From RH-AL1 sp965198495 (GTDB taxonomy: Bacteria > Pseudomonadota > Alphaproteobacteria > Rhizobiales > Beijerinckiaceae), in the NCBI GenBank assembly GCA_965198495.1, contig CBDAPL010000001.1, forward strand, positions 558,001-622,000: a stretch of DNA of 64,000 bases, read 5' to 3'. This document shows positions 1 to 8,977 of the stretch, piece by piece (position 1 is the stretch's first letter; the number at the start of each line of letters is the position of its first letter). The notes under the pieces are model-generated. The model ran no database searches. It saw nothing but the letters and a program-made list of their open reading frames with translations, and was not told where the DNA came from. Made by a program: the position numbers and the translations under genes.

Positions 1-2074
1 CACTCCATTTCGGTAGCGCCGCGCGCAGCTCCTCGCGGGCGGCGACGACCCGACGATCGCGCGCGACAACCGAGTCCGCACCCTCGATGAGGTGCTCGGT
101 CTGCCAGTAAAGCGTACGCAGAAGTTCCGCCTTCCAACCATTCCAGACGCCTGGGCCCACCGCGCGAATATCGCAGATTGTCAGAACCAACAGCATGTTG
201 AGGCGGTCCATCGTGCCGACCACCCGCGCGAAGGTCTCGATGGTGCGACGATCGGATAGATCGCGCCGCTGCGCCGTGTCCGACATGACGAGATGCTGCT
301 CGATCAGCCAGATGACCGTCTCGGTCTGCGCCTCGTCGAGGCCTAGGCGAGGGCAGAGTTTGCGCGCCACCGCCATGCCGGCGATCGAGTGGTCCTCGGT
401 GCGGCCCTTGGCGATGTCGTGCAGGAACAACGCGACGTAGAGCACCGTGCGGTCGCGGATCGTCGGCAGGATCTCCTGCGCGACCGGGTGTTCGACAAGG
501 CTGCGGCCGCTCTCGATATCGGCGAGGATGCCAATCGAGCGGATCAGGTGCTCGTCTACAGTGAAGGAGTGATACATGTTGAATTGCATCAGCGCGACGA
601 CGCGGCCAAACTCTGGGATGAAACGGCCGAGAACGCCGGCCTGGTTCATCAGCCGCAGCACCACCTCCGGTGAATTTCGCGATGTCAGGATCGACAGGAA
701 CAGCCGGTTGGCCTCGCGATCGGCGCGCATGAGGGCATCGATCTTTGTGAGGCTGAGCGTGACGAGACGCATCGCGTCGGGATGAATGGCGAGCCCGGCT
801 TCGTCCGCGATGGCGAACAGCCGGAGCAGGTTGACAGGATCGCGCGCGAAGGTCGCCGGATCGGCCACCGTAATACGCGCGTTCTCGATCACGAAGTCCT
901 TGTTGACCAGTGAATCTCTGCGTCGCCAGATCCGACCGAAGAATCTGTCGAGCATCGGCGAGGGCTTGGCCTGGCGCTCTTCAAGCGCCGCGCAGACGAT
1001 GGCTGTCAGATCGCCGACCTCCTTGGCGATGAGGAAGTAGTGTTTCATAAAACGTTCGACGCCGTAGAGTCCGGCCCGGTCGACGTAGCCTAGTTGGCCG
1101 GCGAGGATGCGCTGGAGGTCGAAGGACAGCCGCTCTTCGGCACGGCCCGTCACGAAATGCAGGTGGCAGCGTACCCGCCAGAGAAACTCCTCGCAGCGGC
1201 AGAACAACCGATATTCCTTGCGCGAGAACAGGCCGGCCTGCACGAGTTCCGTCGCCTCGCGGACGCGGTAGACGTATTTGGCAATCCAGAACAGGGTGTT
1301 GAGGTCGCGCAAACCGCCCTTGCCGTCCTTCACGTTGGGCTCCACCAGGTAGCGCGAGCGACCGGCCTTGGCGATGCGGCTGTCTCGCTCGGCGAGTTTG
1401 GCGGCGACGAATTCGGCCGGCGTGTTGCTCACCACTTCGCGGTCGAAGCGGTCGCGCATGTCCTCGAAGATGGCCGGGTCGCCGAGGATCTGCCGGGCCT
1501 CGAGCAAGGCCGTGCGGATTGTCATGTCTTCCCGGGCGTAATGCAGGCATTCCTCGATCGAACGCGTCGAATGCCCCACCTTCTGGCGCAGGTCCCAGAG
1601 CGTGTAGAGCATCGCTTCGACGACCTTGATCGCCCATTGGTCGTCCACCGTCGGCAAGAGGAACAACAGGTCGATGTCGGAGCCCGGCGCGAGCGTGCCG
1701 CGCCCATAGCCGCCGACGGCGGCGATGACGAGCTTGCGTCGCTCGCGCTCGGGAGCGGGATGAACGTGCGTGACGACATAGTCGAACAGCGCGCCGATTA
1801 GCTCGTCCTGGATGCGCGAGAGGTGGCGGGCGCAGCGCAGGCCGTCGCCGCCCTCCTCCAGGTCGCGGCGAACGCCGGCGCGCGCCTCCGCCATGGCGCC
1901 GCGGAACAGGTTGACGACGTCGAAGTGCTGGACGCCCCCGGAACCCGCCTCGGCATGGAGCGTGGCGAGCGCGCGCGCGATCGCCGGCCGGTCCAAGAGA
2001 TCGGCGATCATGAAATGACGGCGCCCCTGGCGCCTTCGGCGCTGCGAGGCGACGCGTTTGAGGATGGCGGTCAT
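1..2074 (-). CDS. glnD: PII uridylyltransferase / uridylyl-removing enzyme, 3' end outside window
   Basis: This enzyme adds and removes UMP on PII proteins (GlnB/GlnK) according to glutamine level, so it sits at the top of nitrogen control in the cytoplasm. About 691 residues are visible. The gene runs off the left edge, so the C-terminal region, where the two ACT sensor domains lie in this family, is missing. The nucleotidyltransferase core shows GGYGRGT followed by SDIDLLF near residues 118-138. The HD uridylyl-removing domain shows FLHDIAKGRTEDHS near residue 550. The ATG at 2074 was chosen; a second ATG about 21 codons in is possible. It lies 38 bases downstream of gshB on the same strand, probably in one transcript. 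Confidence 0.95.
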   Translation of the reverse strand, partial: MTAILKRVASQRRRRQGRRHFMIADLLDRPAIARALATLHAEAGSGGVQHFDVVNLFRGAMAEARAGVRRDLEEGGDGLRCARHLSRIQDELIGALFDYVVTHVHPAPERERRKLVIAAVGGYGRGTLAPGSDIDLLFLLPTVDDQWAIKVVEAMLYTLWDLRQKVGHSTRSIEECLHYAREDMTIRTALLEARQILGDPAIFEDMRDRFDREVVSNTPAEFVAAKLAERDSRIAKAGRSRYLVEPNVKDGKGGLRDLNTLFWIAKYVYRVREATELVQAGLFSRKEYRLFCRCEEFLWRVRCHLHFVTGRAEERLSFDLQRILAGQLGYVDRAGLYGVERFMKHYFLIAKEVGDLTAIVCAALEERQAKPSPMLDRFFGRIWRRRDSLVNKDFVIENARITVADPATFARDPVNLLRLFAIADEAGLAIHPDAMRLVTLSLTKIDALMRADREANRLFLSILTSRNSPEVVLRLMNQAGVLGRFIPEFGRVVALMQFNMYHSFTVDEHLIRSIGILADIESGRSLVEHPVAQEILPTIRDRTVLYVALFLHDIAKGRTEDHSIAGMAVARKLCPRLGLDEAQTETVIWLIEQHLVMSDTAQRRDLSDRRTIETFARVVGTMDRLNMLLVLTICDIRAVGPGVWNGWKAELLRTLYWQTEHLIEGADSVVARDRRVVAAREELRAALPKWS

Positions 2075-2112
2075 TGTCGAGATCCGCGGCCGAAATATCC
2101 GTGCGTCGTAGC

Positions 2113-3090
2113 TTACTGGTCTTCGCGGTCGCGGCGCATGCCGGAAGCGCTCTTCCGCTCTATGGCATCCCACACCGTCACGGCAAGGTCGGGACCACCG
2201 ACGCGCTTGATGGCGCGGATGCCGGTGGGCGAGGTGACGTTGATCTCGGTCAGCAGGCCGTCGATCACGTCAATGCCGACGAGCAGCAGTCCCCGGCGTT
2301 TCAGCTCGGGCCCGATCGTCGCGCAGATCTCCCGTTCCCGCTCGGTAAGCTGCGTCACGGCGGCCGCACCGCCGCGCACCATGTTGGAGCGGATGTCGTT
2401 TTCGGCCGGCACGCGGTTGATGGCGCCGAGCGGCTCGCCGTCCACCAGAATGATGCGCTTGTCACCGTGCACGATGTTCTTGATGAACGCTTGAACGACC
2501 CATTGCTCGCGGAAGGTGGCGGCGAACAGGTCGAACAGCGAACCGAAGTTCGCGTCCTTCTCCGCGATTTTGAACACCGAGGCGCCACCATGACCGTGCA
2601 GCGGTTTGATGACGACCTCGCCATGTTCACGGCGAAAGGCCTCGATCTCCGCCTTGTCGCGGGTGATCAGCGTGGCAGGCATCAACTGTGGGAAATCCAG
2701 GACGAACAGCTTTTCTGGTGCGTTGCGCACGCTGACGGGATCGTTGACCACCACGGTCGAGGCAGGCAGGCGCTCAAGCAGATGCGTCGAGGTAATGTAG
2801 GCGAGGTCGAACGGAGGATCCTGGCGCAGGAGCACGACATCCATCGTCGCGAGGTCGACAGGTCCCGCTTCGCCCAACGAATAATGGTCGCCGCTGACGT
2901 CGCGCACCTTGATCGGGGCGACATGGGCCATCACCCGGCTCGTCCTCAGGCTCAGATGTTCCGGCCTGTAGTAGTGGAGCACGTGACCTCGCGCCTGCGC
3001 TTCCAGCATCAGGGCGAACGTCGTGTCGCCCGCAATGGAGATGCGCTCGATCGGATCCATCTGCACGGCGACATTGAGAGGCATCGTCAT
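2113..3090 (-). CDS. gshB: glutathione synthase
   Basis: It joins gamma-glutamylcysteine and glycine using ATP, the last step of glutathione synthesis. The 325-residue length fits the bacterial GshB family. It starts with the typical short N-terminal domain (LNVAVQMDPIERI), followed by the LLRQDPPFD segment near residue 95 and the ATP-grasp core with EVVIKPLHGHGGASVF near residues 155-172. The C-terminal part has the metal- and glutathione-binding segment LLTEINVTSPTGIR. The start is ATG at 3090, with another in-frame ATG two codons later. It precedes glnD on the same strand. Confidence 0.95.
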   Translation of the reverse strand: MTMPLNVAVQMDPIERISIAGDTTFALMLEAQARGHVLHYYRPEHLSLRTSRVMAHVAPIKVRDVSGDHYSLGEAGPVDLATMDVVLLRQDPPFDLAYITSTHLLERLPASTVVVNDPVSVRNAPEKLFVLDFPQLMPATLITRDKAEIEAFRREHGEVVIKPLHGHGGASVFKIAEKDANFGSLFDLFAATFREQWVVQAFIKNIVHGDKRIILVDGEPLGAINRVPAENDIRSNMVRGGAAAVTQLTEREREICATIGPELKRRGLLLVGIDVIDGLLTEINVTSPTGIRAIKRVGGPDLAVTVWDAIERKSASGMRRDREDQ

Positions 3091-3214
3091 CCTTCGGGCC
3101 TGGTGCGATCAATGCGTGTTTATGTACGTTTTCTAAGCCGTATGCGGAAGCATTAACCGGCCGTGAACGCAATGCCGCTAGGTTAACACGCGATAACCAG
3201 AGGACCTCGTCGCG

Positions 3215-4534
3215 ATGGCCATTCTATCAGTTGGGCGAAGCCTCTTGATGAGACAAGTGCTTTTGGCCGGCGTCGTCATGGCGCTCGGGGCTTTCGCCTA
3301 CGTGTCCGTGCGCGGCATCGAAGATCAGCTGCAAGCCTTGACGACCGCGGACTCGAACGTTTCTCCGCCGACGGCGGCCGCGATCCTCGTCGCCGCGCGG
3401 GACGCGGCATGGCATATCTTGATGGCCGCGGCGGGCACAGTCATCGTCATGATCGCCTTTTCTGCATACGTCGTCCATTCAGCGCTCAGTCGGCCGCTGA
3501 AGGCGCTCGCCGAAGCGACAGGGCGGCTTGTAGAGGGCGACTACGCGGCTGCCATCGAGGGGGAGGAACGCCGCGACGAGATCGGCGTCATCGCCAGGGG
3601 ACTGAGCAAGCTGCGGGACGCGGCCGCCGACCGCGGCAGCGAGGCGGCGATCGCCAGCGGGCTGGCCACGGAAACCGCGGAGCAGGGGGCTCGTGCGCTC
3701 GGGGTCAAGATCGAGGCGTTCGCCCGCGATCTCGGGCAGCAGGTCCAGCGCCTCGGCAGCATGACCCGCCGGCTCGGCGAGGCCGCCGACGGCATGATCG
3801 TCGCCGCTCGCCACGCCAACGACGGGTCGGATCAGGCGACCACCGCGTCCTCCAACGCGGCCGGCGACGTCTCCTCCGTCGCCACCGCCTCCGAACAGCT
3901 GCTCGATTCGATCGAGGAGATCAGCCGCCAGGTCGTCCAATCGACCAATGTGGTCAAGACCGCCGTCGAACGCGCGGTCGAGACCAATTCCGGCATGGGG
4001 CGCCTTTCGACCGCCGCTCAGAAGGTCGGCGACGTCGTCAGCCTGATCTCGCGCATCGCCGCGCAGACCAATTTGCTGGCGCTCAACGCCACGATTGAGG
4101 CGGCGCGCGCGGGCGAGGCCGGCCGCGGGTTCGCCGTGGTTGCCCAGGAAGTCAAGACCCTCGCGACCCAGACTGCCAAGGCGACGCAGGATATCACCGG
4201 CCAGATCGCCGAGATGCAGCAGGCGACCGACCTTTCCGTGGACGCGATCGACAAGATCCAGAAGAAGATCAGCGAGGTCGAGCATATATCGACGATCATC
4301 TCCGCCGCCGTGCACGAGCAAGGCGCCGCCACGCAGGAGATCGCCCGCAACGTCCGCTCCGCCGCCGCCGGCACCGCCTCGATGTCGAGCCATATCGAGA
4401 ACGTGGTCCGCTCGGTTGGCGAGACGTCGACGAGCGCCAGTTCGGTCGCGAGCCTCGCGCGCGACCTCGACGAGATCGCCAAGGGCATGACCGAAATGGT
4501 CAACAGCTTCGCGAAAACGATGCGCGCGGCCTGA
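3215..4534 (+). CDS. methyl-accepting chemotaxis protein with a minimal periplasmic loop
   Basis: This is a chemoreceptor that signals to CheA/CheW. At 439 residues it has a first membrane segment near residues 13-32, a very short loop of about 35 residues, a second membrane segment near 65-90, a HAMP domain near 90-145 and the MCP signalling coiled coil over roughly 190-430. The hairpin tip is clear: AAQTNLLALNATIEAARAGE, followed by GRGFAVVAQEVKTLA. The small loop argues against a normal periplasmic ligand domain; it may sense the membrane or cytoplasm, or a partner protein. No C-terminal CheR-docking pentapeptide is seen. AGAGGA lies upstream of the ATG. Its stop codon abuts the stop of the convergent cfa-like gene. 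Confidence 0.93.
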   Translation: MAILSVGRSLLMRQVLLAGVVMALGAFAYVSVRGIEDQLQALTTADSNVSPPTAAAILVAARDAAWHILMAAAGTVIVMIAFSAYVVHSALSRPLKALAEATGRLVEGDYAAAIEGEERRDEIGVIARGLSKLRDAAADRGSEAAIASGLATETAEQGARALGVKIEAFARDLGQQVQRLGSMTRRLGEAADGMIVAARHANDGSDQATTASSNAAGDVSSVATASEQLLDSIEEISRQVVQSTNVVKTAVERAVETNSGMGRLSTAAQKVGDVVSLISRIAAQTNLLALNATIEAARAGEAGRGFAVVAQEVKTLATQTAKATQDITGQIAEMQQATDLSVDAIDKIQKKISEVEHISTIISAAVHEQGAATQEIARNVRSAAAGTASMSSHIENVVRSVGETSTSASSVASLARDLDEIAKGMTEMVNSFAKTMRAA

Positions 4535-5788
4535 TCAGGACGCCGCTTCGGGCAGCGTGATCGTGTAAAGCCCGACATCGAGGATCCCGGCCCTGAAGCC
4601 ACCCTCGCAATAGGCCAGATAATAGGTCCACAGGCGCTGGAATCGCTTGTCAAAGCCCATCCCCTCGATGTGCGGCAGCGCCGCCTGGAAACGCCGCGAC
4701 CACTCGGCCAGCGTCTTGGCATAGCTCTGACCGAACATGAACGTGTTCGTCAGCGTCAGTCCGGAACCGGTGATCTGCTCGCGCATGATGGTCGGCGTCG
4801 ACAGCATGCCACCCGGGAAGATGTAGCGCTGGATGAAATCGACCTGGTCGCGGTAATCCTCGTAGCGTGCTTCGTCGAGCGTGATGACCTGGAGCACAGC
4901 TCGGCCACCCTTCGCCAGGCTCTCGCGGATCATCGCGAAATAGGACGGCCAGTAGGCGCGACCGACCGCCTCCAGCATCTCGATGGAGACGATGCGGTCA
5001 TACTGTCCGCGAATGTCGCGATAGTCCTGCAGACGCAGGTCGCTCGACGTCGAGTGACCGGCCTTGGCGAGCCGATTGGCGGCATAGGCGAGCTGCGACG
5101 GCGACAGGGTGAGCCCTGTGACCTCGCAGCCTCGTTCGAGAATGCGCTGGGCCATGCCGCCCCAACCGAAGCCGACTTCAAGCACGCTGTGGCCCGGCGC
5201 GAGCGCCAGTTCTTCGAGGATCTTGTCCTGTTTGGCGGTCTGTGCCGCCTCGAGGCTATGGCCGTCCGCGGCGTACAATGCCGAGGAATAGGTCATGCCC
5301 GTATCGAGCCACGCCTCGAAGAAGGCGTTGCCTAGATCGTAGTGGGCGAGGATGTTGCGCTTGCTGCCGCGCTTGGTGTTGGCGCGCCGCATGTGAAACA
5401 GCTTGTTCAAGAATTGGACCGGGGCCCAGCCGGCGATATTGGCAAGCATCGCCTCGTTTCGCACGAAGAGTTCGACCACCTCGGCGATGTCCGGGCTCGA
5501 ACAATCGCCGTCGATGAACGCTTCGGCGAAACCCATGTCGCCGCGCGTGATTGTTCGCCAGATCGTTCGCCACCTATGAATGACCAAAGTCGCCTCTGGA
5601 CCCAGTTTAGGTGCGCAGTATTTGACCTCGCGACCGTCCGGCAGGACGATTGTCATGCTGCCGCACGCGAGGTGCGAAAGGATGCTCGACAGCGCGCGCA
5701 CCTGAAGGTCGAGCCCGCGTTTCGGTTGGATGCCGCCCTTCACGCTGGACGCGACGGAGGACGACATATCTTTTTCGACAAGGGACAT
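4535..5788 (-). CDS. cyclopropane-fatty-acyl-phospholipid synthase family methyltransferase (copy 1)
   Basis: It transfers a methyl or methylene group from S-adenosylmethionine to unsaturated acyl chains of membrane phospholipids. The 417 residues show the family signature HYDLGNAFFEAWLDTGMTYS, then the SAM site VLEVGFGWGGMA, the IVSIEMLEAVG motif, and FIQRYIFPGGMLSTP near the C-terminal third. The SAM loop reads GFGWGG where most relatives have GCGWGG. ATG at 5788 is preceded by GAGGAGCG and is the only good start. It lies 8 bases downstream of the DUF1365 gene, as the last gene of a three-gene arm. In Rhodobacter a homologous CfaA-type protein clusters with DUF1365 in the singlet-oxygen regulon; a role in cyclopropane or furan fatty acids is inferred. 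Confidence 0.9.
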   Translation of the reverse strand: MSLVEKDMSSSVASSVKGGIQPKRGLDLQVRALSSILSHLACGSMTIVLPDGREVKYCAPKLGPEATLVIHRWRTIWRTITRGDMGFAEAFIDGDCSSPDIAEVVELFVRNEAMLANIAGWAPVQFLNKLFHMRRANTKRGSKRNILAHYDLGNAFFEAWLDTGMTYSSALYAADGHSLEAAQTAKQDKILEELALAPGHSVLEVGFGWGGMAQRILERGCEVTGLTLSPSQLAYAANRLAKAGHSTSSDLRLQDYRDIRGQYDRIVSIEMLEAVGRAYWPSYFAMIRESLAKGGRAVLQVITLDEARYEDYRDQVDFIQRYIFPGGMLSTPTIMREQITGSGLTLTNTFMFGQSYAKTLAEWSRRFQAALPHIEGMGFDKRFQRLWTYYLAYCEGGFRAGILDVGLYTITLPEAAS

Positions 5789-5796
5789 AGCGCTCC

Positions 5797-6600
5797 TCAA
5801 CCTTCTCGACGCTGGACGAAAGTGACGGGATGTTCGGGCGGTGCCGGTCTGGCCCGCAGACCTGCCCCCTTGAGCCAGAGCTTGAGGGCTTCCCAGTGGA
5901 TGCCGGCGACCACCGCGAAGCTCAGGAACGGATGACTTAGAAAGGCGCGCAGCAACGCGGCGTCGGTAAGCGGCCGGCTTGTGCCGGCGAAGGAGGCGGC
6001 GATCACCCGTGCGGCGGCCTTGGACCCGTCGACCGCGACGGCGATCCTTTCGCCGGGCGGTACGATCCGGAAGTCGTAAGTCATGTCCATGTCGAGGAAA
6101 GGCGAGACGTGAAAGACCTTTTCGCATGTCTGAGAAATCGCCGCTCCTTCACCCGGCTCGACCGGGATGACGTAGGTGTGACGTTGCCCGAACGTGTTGT
6201 TGACGGCATAGAGCACCGCCGCGAGCGAGCCTCCGGCGCGATAGCAAAAATACACGCTCAGCGGATTGAACGCGAAACCGAGAATACGTGGAAGCGCCAG
6301 CAACCGGATCGCTCCACCATCCAACGCCAGGCTCGCGCCCGCCAGATGGCCTTCGACCATGCCGCGCAAGGTCATGGTGCCGGTGGCGCCTTTCGGCAGG
6401 TGGTCGCGATCGTGGAAGGAGAACAGGTTGGCGCGGTTGCGCGAGAACAGCCTGAGCGTCGCGTCGAGCGCGTCCAGTTCATCGAGGTCGAGCAGCGCCA
6501 TGATCATGCGGTAACGCAGGGCGTGCGGTGTCGCCCCGAAACGCCGGTGGACGACAGTGCCGACATAGAGCGCGGAGAACCGAGCGGCGGAGACGCTCAC
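5797..6600 (-). CDS. DUF1365 family protein
   Basis: The 267-residue protein belongs to DUF1365 (COG3496), whose members almost always sit beside Cfa-like methyltransferases and COG2907 flavoproteins. Typical features are the N-terminal ALYVGTVVHRRF, the LLALPRILGFAFNPLSVYFC segment in the middle, and VFHVSPFLDMDMTYDFR after it. The start is a GTG at 6600 whose GTGA overlaps the stop of the upstream flavoprotein gene by four bases, so translation is probably coupled. Its biochemical role is unproven; participation in acyl-chain modification is inferred from neighbours. Confidence 0.88.
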   Translation of the reverse strand: MSVSAARFSALYVGTVVHRRFGATPHALRYRMIMALLDLDELDALDATLRLFSRNRANLFSFHDRDHLPKGATGTMTLRGMVEGHLAGASLALDGGAIRLLALPRILGFAFNPLSVYFCYRAGGSLAAVLYAVNNTFGQRHTYVIPVEPGEGAAISQTCEKVFHVSPFLDMDMTYDFRIVPPGERIAVAVDGSKAAARVIAASFAGTSRPLTDAALLRAFLSHPFLSFAVVAGIHWEALKLWLKGAGLRARPAPPEHPVTFVQRREG

Positions 6601-7922
6601 GCCGCGAGGTCCTGCGCCGGCAGGTAGATCCGAGCGGATTCGCCTGTCACGGACCACGGCCGGCGGACGCCGCCGAGCGCTTCGGCGACGGCGAGGCCGG
6701 ACTGCAGAGCGTCCTCGTGGAAGCCGGCACCGAAATACGCGCCGCAGAACCAGACATTGCCCTGCCCCTGCAGCGACCACAGGCGCTTCTGCGCCGCGAG
6801 CGCGCCGAGATCGAAGATCGGATGCTGATAGATATCCTCGTGCAGGACGCGATCCGGCTCGTGCGTCGGGTTGAGGGTCACGAACAGGTCGGGGGCTGGC
6901 GGCAGGCCCTGCAGCCTGTTCATCCAGTAGGTGACGCAGAGCGCATCGGTGTCGCCGGAACGGTGCCCGAAGTAGTTCCAGCTGCACCAGACCGAACGGC
7001 GCTTCGGCATCAGACTCGCGTCGCTGTGCAGCACGGCGCGGTTGCGGCTGTAGCGGAAGGCACCGAGGGCACTCGTCTCCATCGCGGTAGGGCTCTCGAG
7101 CATCGCCAGGGCCTCATCGGCGTGAGCGGCGACGACGACATGATCGAAGCGCCGCGTCTCGCCGAAACCGTCCCTCAGCGCGACGCCGCCCGGCTCGCGG
7201 CGGAGCGACAGGCAAGGGCTCGCGAGCCTGATGCGGTCGGCGTAGAGCGCGGTGAGCGGCGCGATGTAGGCTCTCGAGCGTCCGACGACGGTACGCCAGA
7301 TCGGCCGGTCCGCGACCTTGAGCAGACCGTGATTGTCGCAAAACCGCACGAAGCTCGCGGCCGGAAACTCGAGCAGGGTCTTGCTCGGCGCCGACCAGAT
7401 TGCCGCTCCCATCGGCAAAAGGTGATCCTCTCGGAAGGCACGCCCGTAGCGGTCGCGATCGAGGAAGGCGCCGAGGCTGAGCGTCTCGAGACCCGCGAGC
7501 TTGCCAGGCGCCTCGCGGTAGAAGCGCAACAGATCGCGCAGCATGAGGAGGAAACGCGGCTTGAACAAGTTGGAACGTTGAGCGAACAGGCCGTTGAGGT
7601 CCGTGCCGGCATACTCGAGGGCGCCGTCGTCGAGAGAGACGGCGAAAGACATTTCCGAGGGCTGCGTTGCCACGCCGAGATGATGGAACAGTGCCGTGAG
7701 ATTGGGGTAAGTCGCCTCGTTGAAGACGATGAAGCCGGTATCGACCGTCTGGGTGCCTCCGGGCAGCGTGACCTCGACGGTGTTGGTGTGGCCGCCGAGC
7801 CGCCCCGCCTGTTCAAAGAGCGTGACGCGATGACGCTGGCTCAGCAGCCAGGCGCATGCCATGCCGGAGATGCCAGCCCCCACGACGGCGATATCGAGTC
7901 CGTCGCCCCGATCGACGCTCAT
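6597..7922 (-). CDS. FAD-dependent amine-oxidase-like protein (COG2907)
   Basis: This 441-residue flavoprotein begins with a dinucleotide-binding motif, IAVVGAGISGMACAWLL, followed by LFEQAGRLGGHTNTV, typical of the NAD(P)-binding amine-oxidase/desaturase superfamily. The C-terminal part has VWFCGAYFGAGFHEDALQSG, where FAD proteins of this type close the cofactor site. COG2907 proteins occur with DUF1365 and Cfa-like genes and may oxidise or desaturate a fatty acyl chain. The start is ATG at 7922; it is the first gene of the minus-strand arm, divergent from the alpha/beta hydrolase gene. The substrate is not known from sequence. Confidence 0.88.
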   Translation of the reverse strand: MSVDRGDGLDIAVVGAGISGMACAWLLSQRHRVTLFEQAGRLGGHTNTVEVTLPGGTQTVDTGFIVFNEATYPNLTALFHHLGVATQPSEMSFAVSLDDGALEYAGTDLNGLFAQRSNLFKPRFLLMLRDLLRFYREAPGKLAGLETLSLGAFLDRDRYGRAFREDHLLPMGAAIWSAPSKTLLEFPAASFVRFCDNHGLLKVADRPIWRTVVGRSRAYIAPLTALYADRIRLASPCLSLRREPGGVALRDGFGETRRFDHVVVAAHADEALAMLESPTAMETSALGAFRYSRNRAVLHSDASLMPKRRSVWCSWNYFGHRSGDTDALCVTYWMNRLQGLPPAPDLFVTLNPTHEPDRVLHEDIYQHPIFDLGALAAQKRLWSLQGQGNVWFCGAYFGAGFHEDALQSGLAVAEALGGVRRPWSVTGESARIYLPAQDLAA

Positions 7923-8089
7923 GACACCCTTATTGCCTCGGCGCGGTGCGCCTGATGGAGAATACGGTCTATATACGGCGCGCCGGGCTGTTTGGGTGCG
8001 CGGCCCGGCAAACTTCATATATTTTGCTACAAGTGGCTCTGCTGAGCTAGGTTTACTCCCGACTTGCCGAATGAAAGGTGATGCGATCC
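7923..8089. promoter_or_regulatory. divergent control region of the lipid island
   Basis: This 167-base gap separates the two divergent arms, so it should hold both promoters. AT-rich patches lie at 7968-7975 and 8014-8030. No convincing sigma-70 hexamer pair and no clear RpoE/ChrR-type promoter could be picked out by eye. Confidence 0.45.
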
Positions 8090-8977
8090 ATGGCATGGCC
8101 CTGGCCGATAAACGGGATCGGATTGGTCAACGCGGCGGCCATCGGCCGGCATGTGGCCGTGACCCGCGACATCCGCTTCGCGGACGGACGGCGGGGTCTG
8201 CTCGACGTTTATGCGCCGGCAACATCTGGTGAGGGCGGCCGTGGCGGACACCAAGCGCCGATGGTCGTCTTCTTCTACGGTGGCGGATGGGAAGATGGCG
8301 CCAAGGCCGACTATCGTTTCGCCGCCATGGCGCTCGCCAAGCGCGGGATCGTCACCGTCGTGGCTGACTACAGGCTCTACCCGGATGTGCGTTTTCCCGA
8401 TTTCATCGCCGACGGCGCGAAGGCGGTGCGCTGGGCCCGCCGCAACGCGGCGGAATTCGGTGCCGATGCCGGCCTGATCTTCCTCGTCGGCCATTCCGCC
8501 GGCGCCTACATCGCCACCATGCTGGCCCTCGACAAGACCAAGCTCGATGGCGAGAGCCTCGCCGCCGTGGCGGGCGTCGTGGGGCTTGCGGGACCCTATG
8601 ATTTCCTGCCGCTGCGCAGCGGCGTGCTGAAGCGGATCTTCGCGCCGGCTGGCGGGGACCTGTCATCGAGCCAGCCCGTGACCTACGCGCGGGGCGACGC
8701 CGCCCCGATGCTGCTGATCAGCGGCCTCGCCGACAAGACCGTGAACTGGGATAACAGCCGCAAGCTTGCCGCCCGCATCACCACGCTTGGCGGCTTGGCC
8801 GCGACACGCTTCTACAAACGGGTCGACCACGCGGTCGTGATCGGCGCGTTCTCCCCCTTGCTGCGTCCGCTCGCCCCTTCGCTGTCAGACACGCTGGCCT
8901 TCATCAAGGCCAGGACGGACGCGATCCGGCCGAAGCCGGGCTCTCCTCACTATTTCCAGCCAAGCCGCCTGGCATGA
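8090..8977 (+). CDS. alpha/beta hydrolase, carboxylesterase type
   Basis: The 295-residue protein is an esterase/lipase-like alpha/beta hydrolase. It shows the oxyanion-hole segment VVFFYGGGWEDG, the nucleophile elbow FLVGHSAGAYIA, a later acid region (ISGLADKTV) and the catalytic histidine in KRVDHAVVIG. The ATG at 8090 sits 11 bases after AAAGG; a GTG at 8078 and an ATG at 8081 are also in frame but too close to that site. Its last four bases overlap the start of the DUF1295 gene (ATGA). As first gene of the plus-strand arm it may release or trim acyl substrates, which is inference. Confidence 0.87.
   Translation: MAWPWPINGIGLVNAAAIGRHVAVTRDIRFADGRRGLLDVYAPATSGEGGRGGHQAPMVVFFYGGGWEDGAKADYRFAAMALAKRGIVTVVADYRLYPDVRFPDFIADGAKAVRWARRNAAEFGADAGLIFLVGHSAGAYIATMLALDKTKLDGESLAAVAGVVGLAGPYDFLPLRSGVLKRIFAPAGGDLSSSQPVTYARGDAAPMLLISGLADKTVNWDNSRKLAARITTLGGLAATRFYKRVDHAVVIGAFSPLLRPLAPSLSDTLAFIKARTDAIRPKPGSPHYFQPSRLA

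Noticed and set aside
2074..3156. A 360-codon plus-strand open frame opposite gshB
   Set aside because: gshB on the other strand has full ATP-grasp motifs; the plus frame has no recognisable motif.
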